From Acidimicrobiales bacterium (GTDB lineage: Bacteria; Actinomycetota; Acidimicrobiia; Acidimicrobiales; MedAcidi-G1), in assembly GCA_030748555.1 (NCBI GenBank), contig JASMLT010000003.1, positions 1-64,000 of the forward strand: DNA of 64,000 bases, read 5' to 3'. The translations under genes and the position numbers were made by a program. Positions within the stretch are counted from its first letter, which is position 1. Each line of letters starts with the position of its first letter. The notes below the pieces were generated by a model. It made no database searches and was not told where the DNA came from. It worked only from the letters and a program-made list of their open reading frames with translations. This document shows positions 62,105-64,000 of this stretch, in pieces.

Positions 62105-63321
62105 AGGAATACCTCCCTATCGAACCCATCAATTAGTTGCTCCACGCGTCCCATCTCTTCCATGATTTCACGAGGTTCAAGTTCGCCTATTAAACGTCCT
62201 GTTTCATCAACAACTGCAATTGGCAATCCTCTTCCGGCAGCTGCATAGTTTGTGTTAAATGTCGCTTCCGCTGTGGTTCTTTCAAAGTCAGTTCTGAGCA
62301 CATCCTTCAGATCGGTTGAACCTTGGGCTAGAGCAGAACTTGCATCTGCTAAGTGTAAAAGAGATACGGGCTTTCCGTCCTGATCACAACAAAACCCTCC
62401 TTGACGGCCTCCAAGTGAATTAATGGCTTCCACAAGAGTTGAATTAGAGTCAACTATTGCCGGCGCTTCCATAACTGATTCGACATCAATCACTCTTCCC
62501 TGGTCTACGTCCTGAACAAACTCAGCCACATAGGCATCGGCCGGCTGGGTGAGAATTTCTTCTGCAGTGCCAATTTGAACAACATAACCGTCTCTAAGTA
62601 TGCAGACTCGATCACCTATTCTTAGAGCCTCATTCAAGTCATGGGTAATAAACAGAATTGTTTTATGAAGTTCACTCTGAATCGACATAAGCTCATCTTG
62701 CATTTGACGACGTATCAGCGGATCTAGAGCGCTGAATGCTTCATCCATGAGAAGTATGTCTGGATCGCTACACAAAGCACGAGCTAACCCCACCCGCTGC
62801 TGCATTCCACCGGAAAGTTCTCTCGTGGCATTTAGTGCGTACGCTTCAAGACCCACGAGTGAAAGGGCTCTCATGGCGGCTTCATTTCGTTGTCTTTTAT
62901 CTACACCTTGCACTTTTAGACCATAGCCTGTGTTATCAATTACATTTCTGTGTGGAAACAGAGCAAAATGTTGGAATACCATTCCCATTTTTTCACGTCT
63001 AAATTCCTGCAGTGCGGATCCAGTCAATTCCTGCACATCCGTACCCTCTACCATCACTTTTCCACTTGTGACGTCATGAAGTTTGTTTACTGTACGTATC
63101 GCGGTTGATTTCCCAGAGCCTGACAAGCCCATAACCACAAATATTTCACCTTTGTTCACAGAGAAGGAAACATCGGTTAAACCCACGACGTGCCCAGACT
63201 GCTTTTGGACATCGTCTTTATGAACACCAGATTTAGCTAAATCAAAAGCTCTTCCCCGAGGATTCGGCCCAAATATTTTAAAAACGCTTTCTAGAGAAAT
63301 TATTGCTTCCCCGTCAGCCAC
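62101..63321 (-). CDS. proV: Glycine betaine/L-proline ABC transporter ATP-binding protein ProV
   Basis: ATPase of 406 residues with C-terminal CBS domains. The ProV-specific start is ESVFKIFGPNPRGRAFDLAKSG; Walker A GLSGSGKST, Q-loop MVFQHFALFPHRNV, signature LSGGMQQRVGLARALCSDPDILLMDEAFSALDP, H-loop ITHDLNEALRIGDRV. Tandem CBS domains follow residue ~280 and may sense ionic strength as in OpuA. It uptakes glycine betaine, proline or DMSP-like osmolytes with the ProW-like permease. Confidence 0.91.
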   Translation of the reverse strand: MADGEAIISLESVFKIFGPNPRGRAFDLAKSGVHKDDVQKQSGHVVGLTDVSFSVNKGEIFVVMGLSGSGKSTAIRTVNKLHDVTSGKVMVEGTDVQELTGSALQEFRREKMGMVFQHFALFPHRNVIDNTGYGLKVQGVDKRQRNEAAMRALSLVGLEAYALNATRELSGGMQQRVGLARALCSDPDILLMDEAFSALDPLIRRQMQDELMSIQSELHKTILFITHDLNEALRIGDRVCILRDGYVVQIGTAEEILTQPADAYVAEFVQDVDQGRVIDVESVMEAPAIVDSNSTLVEAINSLGGRQGGFCCDQDGKPVSLLHLADASSALAQGSTDLKDVLRTDFERTTAEATFNTNYAAAGRGLPIAVVDETGRLIGELEPREIMEEMGRVEQLIDGFDREVFL

Positions 63322-63443
63322 TTTTCCTCCCTTTATTTACCTTGTGAACAAAGCAAAATTGAACGCTGTCTTTGAACTAAAAGGTTTTTCATTTTTTAGA
63401 CTTATAAGCACCGTAGCAGTTTAGGGAGGTACGCTGACCAGTC

Positions 63444-64000
63444 ATGACTAAAAGTACTCATTCAGCAATAGTTGATCCGCGAAATGAAAATGTGAAAATC
63501 TATATAAATGGAAATTTTCACAGTAGAGAAAACGCTCAAATTTCAGTCTTTGACAGTGGTTTTCTGGTTGGTGACGGTATCTGGGAAGGATTAAGGCTTC
63601 ACAATGGAAAAATCGCCTTTTTAGATAGGCACCTAGACAGACTCTTTGCTGGCGCTTCAGCAGTTCATTTGGATATTGGATTGAATAGAGAAGAATTGAT
63701 CGACGCCCTGCTTGAAACTGTTGAAATTAATGAGATGACAGATGATGTGCATATCCGCGTAATGATTACCAGAGGTAATAAAAAGACGCCTTCTCAACAT
63801 CCTTCAAATGTTATAGGTGGTCCTAATATTGTGATAATAGCTGAACATAAAGTCGCTGACCCTTCTGTAAGCCAGGAAGGAATCACACTGTTTACAGTGA
63901 CCGTTCGACGTCCCCCACCTGACACACTGGATCAAAGGTTAAATTGCCATTCAAAACTGCATGAGGTGATAGCCCTCATCCAAGCCATCGAAGCAGGAGC
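63444..64000 (+). CDS. Class IV PLP-dependent aminotransferase (C-terminus outside window)
   Basis: First 185 residues of a branched-chain/D-amino-acid/aminodeoxychorismate-lyase fold enzyme. Family features: NVKIYINGNFHSRENAQISVFDSGFLVGDGIWEGLRLHNGKIAFLDRHLDRLF, HIRVMITRG, and the PLP Lys most likely in NCHSKLHEVIALIQA. AGGGAGG lies 14 bases before the ATG, rather far. Specificity cannot be assigned because the C-terminal half is outside the window. It diverges from proV. Confidence 0.85.
   Translation, partial: MTKSTHSAIVDPRNENVKIYINGNFHSRENAQISVFDSGFLVGDGIWEGLRLHNGKIAFLDRHLDRLFAGASAVHLDIGLNREELIDALLETVEINEMTDDVHIRVMITRGNKKTPSQHPSNVIGGPNIVIIAEHKVADPSVSQEGITLFTVTVRRPPPDTLDQRLNCHSKLHEVIALIQAIEAG

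Noticed and set aside
63322-63443. Promoter between proV and the aminotransferase gene
   Set aside because: TTATAA-like and TTGAAC-like words occur but the spacing (24 bases) does not fit a sigma-70 promoter.

Overview
The window looks like a chromosomal segment of a free-living, probably marine, moderately low-GC actinobacterium, most likely of the Acidimicrobiia type. This is inferred from gene content: an F420-type LLM oxidoreductase, several cytochromes P450, CoA ligases, a urate-oxidase-N-like membrane protein, a general L-amino-acid ABC transporter, betaine transport and a DmdA-like protein. Several promoters place the -10 box about seven bases before the start codon, which suggests leaderless mRNAs. 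There are no rRNA genes, convincing tRNA genes, CRISPR arrays, prophages or insertion sequences.

Layout. Positions 1-13546 (all minus strand) are a housekeeping block: dnaG (cut by the window edge), a PPDK-like protein lacking its ATP-grasp half, glyS, recO, uppS, era, a CorC-like protein, ybeY, phoH, a small conserved-looking protein, sufB, then a hydrolase, an LLM oxidoreductase, a gamma-carbonic-anhydrase-like protein and a flavin reductase. Positions 13649-16907 (plus) hold selenoprotein locus A: a thioredoxin-like domain joined through an in-frame UGA to a large partner domain, then a UGSC-motif selenoprotein, a D-2-hydroxyacid dehydrogenase and a MauE-like membrane protein. From 16978 to 30336 come CoA ligases, P450s, a cupredoxin lipoprotein, a lipid kinase with a SelW-like selenoprotein, a rubrerythrin/Fe-S oxidoreductase/DUF3501 operon, a TetR gene with a ferritin-like di-iron protein, one strikingly GC-rich P450 island, and a chorismate mutase. 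Positions 30505-36830 encode an AapJQMP amino-acid transporter and a TauD-like dioxygenase. Positions 37817-42304 are a beta-oxidation-like set. Positions 42328-48463 (minus) are an operon with a GMC oxidoreductase, a DmdA-like protein, selenoprotein locus B (partner plus UGSC protein), an SDR and a PhyH-like dioxygenase. Positions 48569-55579 are a catabolic set (P450, SDR, HyuA, HyuB, FAD oxidoreductase). Positions 55576-63321 (minus) encode LivFGMH and ProVW-type transport, and the right edge cuts a class IV aminotransferase.

The main result is selenocysteine use. Four in-frame UGA codons (14000, 15379, 22108 and 44277 on the minus strand) each sit at a redox-motif position (PGUGS, UGSC, CxxU, UGSC). 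Each is followed by a hairpin whose small loop contains a G about 19-22 bases downstream, as expected for bacterial SECIS elements. UGA also ends ordinary genes here, so it is not globally reassigned. A conventional ORF caller would split all four genes. Two of the loci repeat the same module, a large partner protein next to a UGSC selenoprotein, in different metabolic settings. The surrounding genes suggest catabolism of methylated osmolytes and organic sulfur or nitrogen compounds, but the chemistry of the UGSC module cannot be read from the sequence.
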